Below are positions 24,047-34,277 of a DNA stretch of 64,000 nt, one piece after another. The notes below the pieces were generated by a model. It was not told the origin of the DNA. It did not search any database and saw only the letters and a list, made by a program, of their open reading frames with translations. The position numbers and the translations under genes are program-made. The DNA is from Xylogone sp. PMI_703 (taxonomy: Eukaryota; Ascomycota; Leotiomycetes): the NCBI GenBank assembly GCA_021399445.1, contig JAJTUQ010000004.1, forward strand, positions 4,588,001 to 4,652,000, read 5' to 3'. Numbering within the stretch: the first letter of the stretch is position 1; each line of letters opens with the position of its first letter.

Positions 24047-24739
24047 ATGCCTTACGGTTGGGGTATGGACTTTTCATTATGATATTAGCTGCAAGTCAGA
24101 AGTTCTGCTAATCCCACCTTTGGAACAGACGAATCTGAGAGAGCTTACGATGATTATCATGAGGGCAACCATGAGGCCAAGTTCTCACATGAGCTCCTGG
24201 CAGGTGCAGCCTCCTTCGGAGCTATGAAGATATTTGAAGACAGGCAACGCAGAGAGGGTGAGTTGGGGGCCTTGCGGTTACTTTGGAGGTCTTATATGTG
24301 TACTAATGCCCAACAGGAAAGCCAGTCTCTCATCAGTTTGCCAAGGAGCTACTTGCTGGTATTGCCGGCGCTGAAGTTGATAAGTATGCGTCGTCTACTA
24401 TTGCTATCAGCACAGGAGAGACAAGCTAATGGATTTCAAAAGGCTCGCAGAATCTAAAGGTAAATTAAAAGCTGGCTCTCCAACCTTTCGCAATATCCAT
24501 CTCAAGATATATTTATCGATTACTTACGCTTCATAGGTGCGGACTGGATTGACCGTGAGAAGGCCAAGCGCCACGCCAGAGAAAACGCCGAGAGAATGTA
24601 TGATGAACATCATGGCAGGCGAGACGAGTATAACCCGTAAGTATTTGAAGATCCAGAATCGACGTCTGATCAAGCTAAACATAACTGCAGAGAATATGAG
24701 CGCCACGAGAGAATGGAGAGAAGAGACAACTGGTACTGA
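24047..24739 (+). CDS. cipC: CipC-like (concanamycin-induced protein C) stress protein
   Basis: This is a homologue of the small cytosolic CipC protein first seen in Aspergillus nidulans under concanamycin; its biochemical role is unknown. Six exons are needed: 24047-24062, 24129-24257, 24317-24383, 24443-24459 (17 bp), 24537-24636 and 24691-24739, giving 125 residues. The order of conserved segments is complete: MPYGW at the start, HELLAGAASFGAMKIFEDRQ, then SHQFAKELLAGIAGAEVDK, then a DREKAKRHARENAERMYDEHH helix. The C-terminus is short, charged and Arg-rich. No single open frame reveals the gene; it appears only after splicing. Upstream CCCCT boxes fit stress control. Confidence 0.88.
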
Positions 24740-25136
24740 ATGCTATAGACCTGTAGTTGATGGGTGTGAGTTGGGCAAAGGGTGTTCTTATACGGTTCCT
24801 CCCTAGTACTAATGTCACTGACTATCATGATTAGACTAGAAGAAACCTAGCTACTTATCAAAGAGAATAAAAAAATTTAGTAACTTTACTTGGAGGAATT
24901 TTTGTATCCTCCGACCCGTAAAACGATAATGAATTTCACTCGGGTACGCTGTGAATCAATGACTGTATTTAGATATGTCTCCACTTGGGCAAATAGTTGG
25001 TGGCAATGATAGTGATTAGTGATTGTATTGGTTTGAGTGAGAAAAGGCCCTTGTTGCCCAGCAGTGCTGTTTATAGCTTCGTGATTACCGGGCACTTAAC
25101 GATATTAGTAAGCGCCATCTTACACCGCTAACATAA
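24740..25136. other. Spacer between cipC and the MITE
   Basis: This is about 400 bp of AT-rich 3' flank with no gene. It ends in the TA dinucleotide (25135-25136) that borders the MITE. Confidence 0.6.
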
Positions 25137-25563
25137 CGTAATTCCCGGTCTGTCCGGCCACCCGGTCGGTCCAGCCACCTTAAATCTACCGCAAAATCGA
25201 GAAATTTCACTCTTCAATAACTCAACAACCATACCGTTATACTTGACGAAACTTTGTAATCTATTTATTTATATAATAACTAATAAGTATGTAAATTTTG
25301 ATGTTATTAGTACATATGATTTATGCTGTATAATAAAATAACCTTGATTTCAGGGTCCGAAATTTAGTTTAACTATATATAAATACTTCGAAAACAAAAG
25401 GATCGAATATTTGGAATTAAACTATAATAATTAACTATTCTACCAAATCTTATCTTTTGACCTTATGTGGTTGTTGAGTTATTAAAGAGTGAAATTTCTC
25501 GATTTTGCGGTAGATTTAAGGTGGCTGGACCGACCGGGTGGCCGGACAGACCGGGAATTACGT
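25137..25563. mobile_element. MITE with ~95-bp terminal inverted repeats, TA-flanked (Tc1/mariner-like)
   Basis: The left 95 bp (25137-25231) and the right 96 bp (25468-25563) are reverse complements with only about one single-base gap and one or two substitutions. The tips read ACGTA... and both sides are flanked by TA, the target duplication typical of Tc1/mariner/pogo elements. The roughly 236-bp middle is very AT-rich and has no transposase. The GC-rich outer arms contrast with this core. The right tip is 60 bp from the start codon of the zinc-cluster gene at 25623, so the element probably overlaps its promoter. Near-identical arms suggest recent insertion or recent amplification. Confidence 0.9.
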
Positions 25564-25622
25564 TAAAGCTTCGACGTCTCAATAATACGTAAGCTGTAAC
25601 AACTTTAAACAAAAATATAATC

Positions 25623-27379
25623 ATGGCTGGATTTAGAGCATACAAATGTCACGTTTGCAGGAAGCGAAAAGTCAAGTGTGGCGGCGAGAGTCCGCGCTGT
25701 CGGCAGTGTCTTCGCGCCGGATTGATGTGTACGGGATATCAGCGCGCGTTGGACTTTCGTATCGTTTCCAATAATGGAGTAGCAACTGTTCCCCAGAAGG
25801 GAAGTCCCGCATCAGCGATGATATCTGATTTAGAGTCAACTAAGGGTTCTGAATTTCCATTGAGTTACCAGCGAGCATACGCAGTTTTAGAGTCGTCATA
25901 TATCTGCATCTCGCCCTCTTCACAGTATCAGGAGGCTTTCCTAAAAATATTACAGGCATTCTATCTTCCAGAATCGTTTGCTTTAGCGGATAACCGAAAT
26001 AAGGATGGGAGTCTGGTTCCAGCAGTCTGTGCAACGTGGTTATACTCGGCCTGTAACCTTGCCTCCGAAATGGGCTCATTACGTTGCTCACTGCTTGCTA
26101 CAGCCTTAGCTATTGCAGCATCAGAATCTTCTACTACAAGTAGACCACCTGAGGACTTCATGCATAAATCTGTTTATCTATATTCAAAGTCATTATTAGG
26201 ACTGAGGAATTGGATCGCCGCTATTCAGGGGAAAAAGTTTAATGACTGGGAATCATTTGGCTTGACGTGCTTTGTGTGCTCATGTTATGAGGTATGACAG
26301 GAATTTTATAATGCAGTATATTCCTCTATTCTAACATTCGCAGATAACAGTCAATCATTCTTACAACAATGGACGTCAGCATTTAGATGGGGTCGGTGCA
26401 ATGTTGCGGAATTTAGGTCCAGATATGCTGACATCCGACCTATCCCGGGATCTTTACTTTGAGTATCGTGCATTAGATGTAAGTTTCTATAGATTATCTC
26501 GGGCTATCTTTAGGAAGGAGAAAATTGTTACAACTAGAAAGAGCAATGCTAACGCCCCTGATCAAGATTACCTTCCAAATGATACATCCCAAGGCAACTT
26601 TCATATGCCAACGAGCTTGGATCTACCCGTCTTGGAAAGCACGGCATTCGAAGTCGTCACATCCGTTGCAGACATTGCTCGACCAAACATTCCTGTTCCC
26701 ACCAATCTATGCTAAATTTATCTCATTATTTAAAGGAATCGAAACTTCTAAGCCTATAGACTCGAGTCTAGTTGCCAGCTTAACGCAGTTACTGGAAAGT
26801 GCCCGATCGATCAGGTCAAATATTGACGGCTGGTATACAGTTCTTCAGACGCTTCACGAACTACATAAAGCCCAAGGAAAATCATTATCTAACCCCCAAA
26901 TTTTCCAAACAACGTTTTCTCAATGGTCAGACATGACTGCAGATCCCAGTGAAGTGCAGTTCGGGAGGGCCTTTCCAATCTGCTATATATTCGCAGATTT
27001 CTCAGTCGCAACGAGCTTCATCTTTTACCAGGCTATCAAGATATGTATTACGGGTTTTATAAGAGAGATGGCACGAAATTTGTCGTTGCTTGAAAACCAA
27101 CCGGCTAGCCCATTAATTGTTCACGATGATCACTATTACAATGAAATCATGCAGCATGCGTCGCATATCTGTCAATCTGCGGAATATTTCCTGCAGCCTA
27201 ATAAGAAGATTATCAGTGCTCTAATCTTTTTATTCCCCCTTGCAGTAGCAAAGAGAGCCTTTACTCATATCAGCGCTAACGATCCCCAATACGGAGAAGC
27301 AGCAAGAAAAGTAAGCTGGTGTGAAATGATAGAGGAAAAACTGAAAGATTTCAGACTATCTCCATACAACATTGAATAA
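25623..27379 (+). CDS. Zn2Cys6 fungal transcription factor, middle region uncertain
   Basis: The N-terminus is a zinc binuclear cluster, C-x2-C-x6-C-x6-C-x2-C-x6-C, starting at residue 9 (CHVCRKRKVKC). A long helical region typical of fungal regulators follows. Exon 1 (25623-26291) and an exon from 26344 join in frame through a 52-bp intron. That frame reads EYRALD and runs to a stop near 26715, but the C-terminal part (PPIYAKFISLFKGIE to 27379) lies in another frame. I found no good intron linking them; the candidate GTAAGT donor near 26481 would give an intron of only 35 bp. Either a non-obvious intron or a frameshift lies in about 26480-26720. It may control the adjacent oxidase at 27430. 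Confidence 0.7.
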
Positions 27380-27429
27380 TGTACTCTTTTCATGTCATTA
27401 CCTAAGATGGCTAATGTCAAGTCATAATA

Positions 27430-29069
27430 TTACACTGCTGGAGGTATGAAAAATCCTTTGTTCAAGCGGCCGGCTGGGTCATATTTCCTCTTCAACTGAC
27501 GGAGTCGTGTATAATTAGGTCCGAAGATCTAGTGAGACGTATTAGCATATAATTATTCTCTATTATTGGATTGCTTCTTACCTCGCTCAAATCATTGAAA
27601 TCTTGGAAGAAACTAGGCAAGAAATCTGCAGCCTTATAACCTTGCAAAATATCGCTGGGACCCTCCATGAGAAGCTTCTCTGCTAGCTCGAGAGAACTGT
27701 TGCTATGGGCTGGGAAGCCTGTTGACAGTTGAAGAATATGCCTCTTTTCATTATGGGGCCATGCAGTTTTATCGAGTCCTCCTGCCGAAGAAAACGCTGG
27801 AGCCTGCATGATTTCCAACAATACGTAACTTCCAACTCCAAGATTTACGTCAGCACTAAATACCTTCTGCCACCAATCCCAGCATCGAATCAAGAAATTT
27901 TCGTCAATTGTATCAGTTGTCGGTGCGCTGAGGAGACTGTTCATACCCAAGTAGGCCCGCGTGTTGGCTGAAAAAGTCAGCTTTTCTTGAAGATAAATGG
28001 TGATGGCGAACTTACCCTGAAGGTCATTCACTTGCCGAATGCTCATACTTGTCATTGGACTTACCACCACTGCTCCATCAAGATCAAACAACCATTTAAA
28101 CCCAGCTTCACTTCTCGCATGTTCTTCTCCATGAGCATCATATATCATAAACGCAATTCCTGGCTTTGGAACTTCGCCCCGCAAACCGTTCTGCATTATG
28201 TCCATCACGAAAACATGTAGAGCCAGTTTCGGATCACTTGACTTCTTACTAAAGTCTGAAACGGCTTTGGACACGACTGGGAGATTGTGATCTGGAAAGA
28301 CAATCATACTTGCACAAATAGTTGAAGGGTATTTTCGTGCCTGGATCTTGGCGGCAGTGACAACTGTTTGAGGTTAGACTTTTCTATAAGAATAACGAAT
28401 CATTATGTACCTCCAAAATTTCCACCACCTCCTCTTAATGCCCAGAGTAAATCCGGTTCTGTTGATGCCCATAGCGCACGACCGTTGGGTAGAACGATAT
28501 GCAGGTCCAGTAGATTTTGCGGATCGTTCCCAAGGCCAAATTCATTTGACAGCCATGAAATGTCTAATAAAACAATAGATCCGCCGACACCAACATATGG
28601 TGTTCGGGCTCCGAGAACTAGAATTCAAGTACAACGGTCAGTCTCGATCATTTTTAAGCAACTGTAAGGGGAACGGACTTGCATATCCAGGAGCATGCTC
28701 TTCCAATTTTCGATCCACGTCACCCCATGTTTGTCCTGCTCCAATAGTCACAATATCCGTGGCTGCGTCGAATTCGAATTCATCAAATTTTGCCATACTC
28801 ACCACCACATCGGATGCGGAGCTATCGCCCAGGCCGCCAGAACGTATAGCGAAGTCAATATTGGGAGCATCACATAAATATTTGACAGTTTCTTGGAGCT
28901 TCGCAAGTGTGCAAGGTTGGATAATCAACTGTGGATGACGATTCCTCTGTCCACACCATATCTCCGTTTTATTAAGGTACTCTGGCGAGGAAGAGTCGAT
29001 AATCTCCTCTGGGGAGAGGATGCTACTGAAAAAGGTTTGGTTAGATGCAGACAGGACCATTTTTGTCAA
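27430..29069 (-). CDS. FAD-linked oxidoreductase, berberine-bridge-enzyme type
   Basis: This flavoprotein has an N-terminal FAD_binding_4 domain and a C-terminal BBE motif. Exons are 28679-29069, 28411-28617, 28016-28363, 27582-27967 and 27430-27528, giving 476 residues (473 from the second ATG at 29060). FAD-domain landmarks include TIGAGQTWGDVDRKLEE, VGVGGSIV and DLLWALRGGGGNFG. The protein ends with NYTRLRQLKRKYDPAGRLN, the BBE signature, which appears only after splicing. The usual RSGGH motif reads IRSGGLG, so the histidine for covalent FAD attachment is absent. No secretion signal is apparent. The intron 27968-28015 is 48 bp and in frame. It is convergent with, and 50 bp from, the zinc-cluster gene. 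Substrate is unknown. Confidence 0.86.
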
Positions 29070-30232
29070 CTTTGCCGATTTTTAACTTAAATTTTGGTTA
29101 AATCTAGAATACTGTTTGAAAGTTAGAATCAACTGAACAACATTATGGACTTCTCCTAAATATATACGTTCTCCTTCAAGTGACATATAAAAACGTAACC
29201 GTCCAATCATGGTAATAGTTGCATGACCGGTAAAGGAAGCTAACCTCAACTAGGAAGTCGGGTGCGAGGCTGGATTCTCAGCTTCGGCCATAGCATCAGA
29301 TATCCTAATTATGCTCACGTACAGGCCCTTGGCGAGATTTTATAGCTTTCTGTAAACAATGCCTTCAGATAATGGCCAGACCTAGACTTGCTCCACGTAG
29401 TGAGAATTGAAGTGAGGTTGCATCCTGGCGCCCGTAAAGAGACCGCAGCTCGCTGATTAGTAGGACTAGCATATGAGATACCTAACCCCTATCCAGTACT
29501 CTTGACCACATAGTTCCGCATATATGGCCATAACGGAATTGATTATGTGAGATGTTATAATGCCATTCTGATTGAGAAATATGCATCCAACGCGGCCGAT
29601 AACGCCTTCTGTTCTGGCTTATTAATGCTGTGGTGGTTGTGTCGAACAAATACGAGGGCGAATAAGCAGTTAGACAATTAGAAATCGCTTTGGTTTCTGA
29701 CATGTTGTTATGAACTTTATACAAAATCATAGCTGAGCAATATATGCATGGTGTTCCAAATTTGAAGAAAGCTTAATGTAGTTGAAGCTTCCTAAAGCAT
29801 GCTATTGCACTATGCTAATGGATCCGGGTCCTTAAGTCAGCAGCGTCCTGAATAATTTGCAAAGTCAAAAATATCTACGCACAAGGCGGGTTTGTACATA
29901 AGATGGATTTTTGTATTATTATATAACTCATGGGTTCTTAGTTCCTTCTTTAAAGTGAGAAATAGATAGGCTGCGGCATAGGTACCCTAAAACCCATGAG
30001 TACCCACCCCATGGGGGCTTATAAGGTGAAAATTACATAATAAATAACTTTTTAAAGCTTTATAAGTTATTCTATATTTAGAGAAGGGCGTTATAAAGCT
30101 TTAGTAAAGATTTAATGAGTTATTTAACTTAATCACATAAAAATCAAATATATAAGGGGATACTTAAATCCACTTGACTGCTTTCTTATTTTCACTTCAC
30201 ACAGACCAACCCCGCCGACGTCCATATATAAA
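29070..30232. other. AT-rich spacer with inverted repeats
   Basis: This 1.2-kb stretch holds the promoter of the oxidase and, from about 29.9 kb, a strongly AT-rich zone with nested inverted repeats. No gene is supported. Confidence 0.6.
29926..30102. repeat. Cluster of inverted repeats, possible decayed MITE
   Basis: ACTCATGGGTT at 29926-29936 is matched by its reverse complement at 29991-30001. AAAGCTTTATAA at 30054-30065 is matched by TTATAAAGCTTT at 30091-30102. AATAACTT (30044-30051) pairs with AAGTTATT (30064-30071). The zone is very AT-rich. It could be a decayed foldback element or simply AT-rich sequence. Confidence 0.45.
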
Positions 30233-31036
30233 CTATACGTGCGATGACAAAGTAATCCACCGCTTGTCTTGGTCACTTTTCACCAAAGAACCACTAATCA
30301 CAGGCCCGCCGTTCCAGCCGTGTCCATTGTTATGGTTAATCATCACTTTATATTGACGTACTCGACCCATGAAAGGATGCGCTGTCCATACTGGCCAAGC
30401 CATCATTGTCTCCCGCAAGGCTCGCTCTAGACTAGCTGCAAAGCCTTTAACTGAACCCCATTGGGATCTCGCTTCAGCCTCAGATGCCATTAGGAGATCT
30501 TTTACACGATTCTCGTAGTTAGGTCGGGAATAAGCAGAAGCTTTCATGGCAGCACCAGCGTGGCAGCACCAGCGTGGCAGCAGTTCAGGATGATGAGCAC
30601 ATCGTTTCTCAAGGGTATGATAATGTTTGCTATGTCACTAAACATGACCCGATGGTTTTTGGTGCTGTAAGGCGTTGTTAGCGTTTGTAAATCTCATGGA
30701 AACTCCTAAGAGCTTCGGCTCCACTACTGACTCGCATAAATATAAATTGCCTCGCTGATCTCTCCCACCGTGCCCTTGGTAGTAGAAGATAATTAAGGTC
30801 TCGGGCTTGTTGCTCTTATCCCCCAAGCCCTCAACCTCATCCCGAAGGAATCTGACAAAGTTATCAGGTCTGAAACCGTCCTTTGTAGGAATGTAGATTA
30901 GTGAAGTGTTAAACCCATGATCTCGGAAGGCTGATCGAATCATCTTAGTCTCCTCCAGCTGTCTGGGTTCAGCTCCTTCGAAGTAAAAACATATTACTTT
31001 CACTTTTTGATATCGGCTTTTTAACTTGCGCTTCAT
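30233..31036 (-). pseudogene. Caspase-like (peptidase C14 fold) gene broken at the catalytic cysteine
   Basis: Exon 1 (30732-31036) starts with ATG at 31036 and contains the caspase-fold histidine segment IIFYYQGHGG. Using a GTCAGT donor, a 67-bp intron (30665-30731) with a CGCTAAC branch site leads to exon 2 from 30664, which reads DIANIIIPLRNDVLIILNCC, the catalytic-cysteine strand. Directly after HAGAA a 14-bp tandem duplication shifts the frame and a stop follows within a few codons. With one copy the frame would continue into the open frame starting at 30547 (MKASAYSRPNYENRVKD...). The remaining frame runs to 30233. Whether a further exon follows is unclear. The gene resembles the caspase-like proteins found near HET and NLR-type genes in fungi. 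The break could also be an assembly error. Confidence 0.65.
30547..30582. repeat. 14-bp tandem duplication inside caspase-like gene
   Basis: The unit TGGCAGCACCAGCG occurs at 30547-30560 and 30561-30574, followed by 8 bp of a third copy. Because 14 is not a multiple of three, the second copy changes the reading frame just after the catalytic cysteine codons. Confidence 0.95.
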
Positions 31037-32229
31037 TTTTTCTTTCTTTCGAGATGATCTTGAAATCCGACTGAAACTGAGTGTAAGAATACAGTATTAC
31101 AGTGTAAAGTTTGGGATGGGGGAAGATTCATGAGATAGGTGTTAGGACCCAGGTCACGTGTAATTAGGCACTAGTACTAATTAGGAAGAGGAGTATATAT
31201 ATTCCTCCTTCCCACACCCACTTCAATACACCATTCCATTCAACTACCAAACCACCGATTCACCCGTACGTATACGTTACGTACTGTGAGTAGGTGGGAG
31301 AGTAGTAAACCCACAATAGGTATCTCCTACTCGGGCTCTCTTGTTATTCTTGTGTCTCCTTCCTTTTCCGGAGAAGGATTGTGATCATGGGGCCAATGTG
31401 CAAGGAATATTGGCGATAAAGATGCGGGATTTGCATACTGCAACGCCCTATCTCTTCGAGAGAACTATCTGCTTGTCCTATCTTATTATAAAAAGAGCAA
31501 CATACAGATCAATCGAGAGCCTTGTCTACCCTACTGGTGGAGCCACGTTATTCTCTCGAAAAATCTTATTTAGCTTGACTTGCCATATGACAGAAAGATG
31601 TATGGATTTTGGGCGAGTGATAACTACGTTACAGGGCTGTACATTATGATCTTTGCACAAGGCTGCATTTACGTTACAAAAGAGTTAAACGAAGCGCAAG
31701 AGTTTGTGGCTAAGTCACGAAAGACTTAAGATTGCGTAAAAGTATTAGTATAACTTTAGTATTCGTATATTATGATATTAACGCTTAACTATTCAAATGA
31801 GACTTTCATGGAAATACTACTCTTTCCATCTCTCAGAGCAAAACGAAATCTCCAGTTGCCCGGCTGCTTATACTGCTACATACCTGGGTTCTGACACCAT
31901 CAAAGCCTTGGATAATATTCCCTTGATCACGACACCAGCCCTCACAACACCGGCCACTGTGCTGACCCACTGCAAGACGCATTTTGCTTGAGATGTATTC
32001 GTCTCTGCTGGATCTTCCACAGTTGTCTTTTAAGCGCCTTGAGCTAGAATCCAATTGCATGCCCCTCCAGGTAACCGAAAGCGTTAAATCTCCACAATAT
32101 GACGTGCAGGAGCCTAACCAATCTAGGGAGCGGGGTCTTTGAAGCCATCTAAGCCAAACCAGAATAGTAGTAGAATCCCTATATTCTTAAAGCCTCGAAT
32201 CTCAGACTATTATTGAATGTAAATCCAGA
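31037..32229. other. Intergenic spacer, no gene seen
   Basis: This 1.2-kb spacer separates the caspase-like pseudogene and the SDR gene, which point away from each other, so both promoters lie here. Open frames are short and unconvincing. Confidence 0.55.
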
Positions 32230-33271
32230 ATGACATCTCCCGCACTTGATCCTTCCATACTTCCAAATTTAGCATCTAAAACTGTTATTGTAACAGGAGG
32301 TGCGAACGGTATTGGTGCTAGTACAGTTCATTACTGTCATCAAAATGGTGCAAATGTTGTTATTGCGGACCTACCATCTGCGCGCCAGGATGCCGAGAAA
32401 TTGATAGGAGGTCTTTCTGAAAAGTCCCGCGTAGTCTTTGTGCCTGTCAATATTATTATCTGGAAAGAAATTAAAGAGCTATTTTCTACCGCGGTTAAGA
32501 AATTTGGACAAATTAACATTGTTATTGCTAATGCTGGGATAATGGAGAGTCGTGGCTTCTTCGACTTTCAACTGGATGAGGATGGAGGGTTGCTTGAAGA
32601 TGATATTTCCAGTAGAGTGATTGATGTGAATCTCAAGGGAACAATGAACAGTTGAGTTCCTCTAGACATTAACAATAGTGCATATGCATCACTACTAACC
32701 AAAAATAGCGCTTAGACTTGCTGTGTTTCATATGAAAGACAACAAACCAACTCAAGATGGAAGCAGAGGCTCTGTTGTCTTAGTCTCATCCACGTCTGGG
32801 TACGTTGGCGGTACTCGTGTAGTCTCCTATGTGTCTTCAAAGCATGGGATTATAGGCCTTCTCCGATCTGCACACCAAAAAGCAGGAGAGTTGGGTATTA
32901 AAGTCAACGCCGTAGCTCCATTTGTTACCCCGACACACATCACAAAGGGCTACTCAGACCTATGGATACAACGAGGCTTGCCCAGTAATACTCCAGAACA
33001 AGTAGCGTTAGGGATTCTCAGTATCTCATTAACATCCGATATTCAAGGAAAGTGTTACCTGGTAAGCTATTATCGGCATTTTTATATTAGGACTAGAAGA
33101 AAACTGATACCTCAATTTCAGATTGTGGGTGGTACCATGAGAGAACTAGAGGCTCCGATAGCGGCATCGGTACCTACGTGGATGGGAGAAGGCTTCGCAA
33201 AGTTGTTCCAAGAAATCGGACAGTTTTTCCAGGAACTTGGGGGCTATCCACTAGCCCCTACTAAAGTATGA
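32230..33271 (+). CDS. Short-chain dehydrogenase/reductase
   Basis: This is a classical SDR that oxidises or reduces an alcohol/carbonyl with NAD(P). Exons are 32230-32650, 32709-33061 and 33122-33271, giving 307 residues. The cofactor motif TGGANGIG lies near residue 24, the structural NAG motif is in IANAG, and the catalytic serine is in VVLVSSTSG. The active-site tyrosine and lysine are in SYVSSKHG. An acidic residue after the second beta strand (VIADLP) favours NAD over NADP. The third exon, past the core, encodes a C-terminal tail with Gly and aromatic residues. Overall it resembles fungal 15-hydroxyprostaglandin dehydrogenase-like SDRs; the substrate is unknown. Confidence 0.88.
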
Positions 33272-33536
33272 CTACGAGTGAAAGCTAAGATAAGTGTGTA
33301 CGATACTACGTATTATCACTTACATTTCTATCGTAGCTATTGATGCTTATTGCTATGGCCTCCAACGGTTAAATATAGATTAACAACATGAACAACATGA
33401 TTTACAATACAGACTCAGATAATCTCAATCATAACTTTACGAAAAATTGAAATTGACATTATTTGAAAGTTGCTACTCATTACATATCATTATCATACAT
33501 ATCTGCATTAAATATATCACATTATTGTAACGTCAA
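33272..33536. other. Short AT-rich convergent spacer
   Basis: This 265-bp spacer holds the 3' ends of the SDR and the unknown minus-strand gene; nothing else is seen. Confidence 0.6.
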
Positions 33537-34277
33537 TCAAAAAAGCGAATATTTACGCTTGTGTCGAGCTATCTTGCCAGCCTCTTCCCAGAGCTTCACA
33601 CACCAGGCAGATACCAAGAAGTCTATCATCTCCTCATCCAAGTTCTTCACGATAGTCAACATTGGCATTCCTCTACTACCATCACCACCCTGTTTCTCGA
33701 AAGCAATTGCATCACCCTCTGCGCTTGATTCGTAACTGACCCACTTTGAATCATAATATTGTAGTAGAGGCCGCTGCATCACAGTAGGTTGCGGACCGGC
33801 TCCGAGAACAAAGATCGGATCCAGGGACTTTAGCACATCCATGCCTTTTACCGGGACGGCCGTACAGAAATCCCATGCCTTCTTTTTTAAATGAGTGGCG
33901 ACGAGAATACCAGTGTTTCTGCTCACAAGGATATTCTGAAGTTTCTGCCTACGGGTGTGCATGGGTTTCATGTAGCAGTCTCCAATAGCATAGACAGGGA
34001 TGGATGAGGTTTCGATGCCGCCCTCGCTTGGACGCCGTTCAAGGCCATGCCTCTGTCTTCTCACGTGAATCGAAGAGCCGATATTGACTTTAAGAAGAGA
34101 CGAGGAGAGCGAATAGTGGACTGGTATGTCCGGATGTTCCGTGGGAAGAGGTCCGATCGTCAGACCAGTTGGGTCTAAAGTCAAAGTCATCTGGCTGTAG
34201 ACTCGGCTGGAGGTCAAGGTGGGTGCCCTGTCCAGATGCACCTCATCGTATGAGGGAAGCTCGTTGGCGACTTCCAT
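33537..34277 (-). CDS. Uncharacterised fungal protein with N-terminal LPSY motif
   Basis: This 246-residue single-exon protein is unknown to me by name. The N-terminus carries ELPSYDEV, a PPxY-like motif of the sort bound by WW-domain proteins. The region YSLSSSLLKVNIGSSIHVRR followed by strand-rich sequence (PVYAIGDCYMK, ILVSRNTGILVATHLKKKAW) resembles the beta-rich Tubby/LURP-like proteins common in fungi, but this is a weak impression. Later comes MLTIVKNLDEEMIDFLVSAWCVKLWEEA, a helical end. There is no signal peptide or membrane segment. The length of uninterrupted frame and a start soon after AT-rich promoter DNA support a real gene. Confidence 0.65.
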   Translation of the reverse strand: MEVANELPSYDEVHLDRAPTLTSSRVYSQMTLTLDPTGLTIGPLPTEHPDIPVHYSLSSSLLKVNIGSSIHVRRQRHGLERRPSEGGIETSSIPVYAIGDCYMKPMHTRRQKLQNILVSRNTGILVATHLKKKAWDFCTAVPVKGMDVLKSLDPIFVLGAGPQPTVMQRPLLQYYDSKWVSYESSAEGDAIAFEKQGGDGSRGMPMLTIVKNLDEEMIDFLVSAWCVKLWEEAGKIARHKRKYSLF

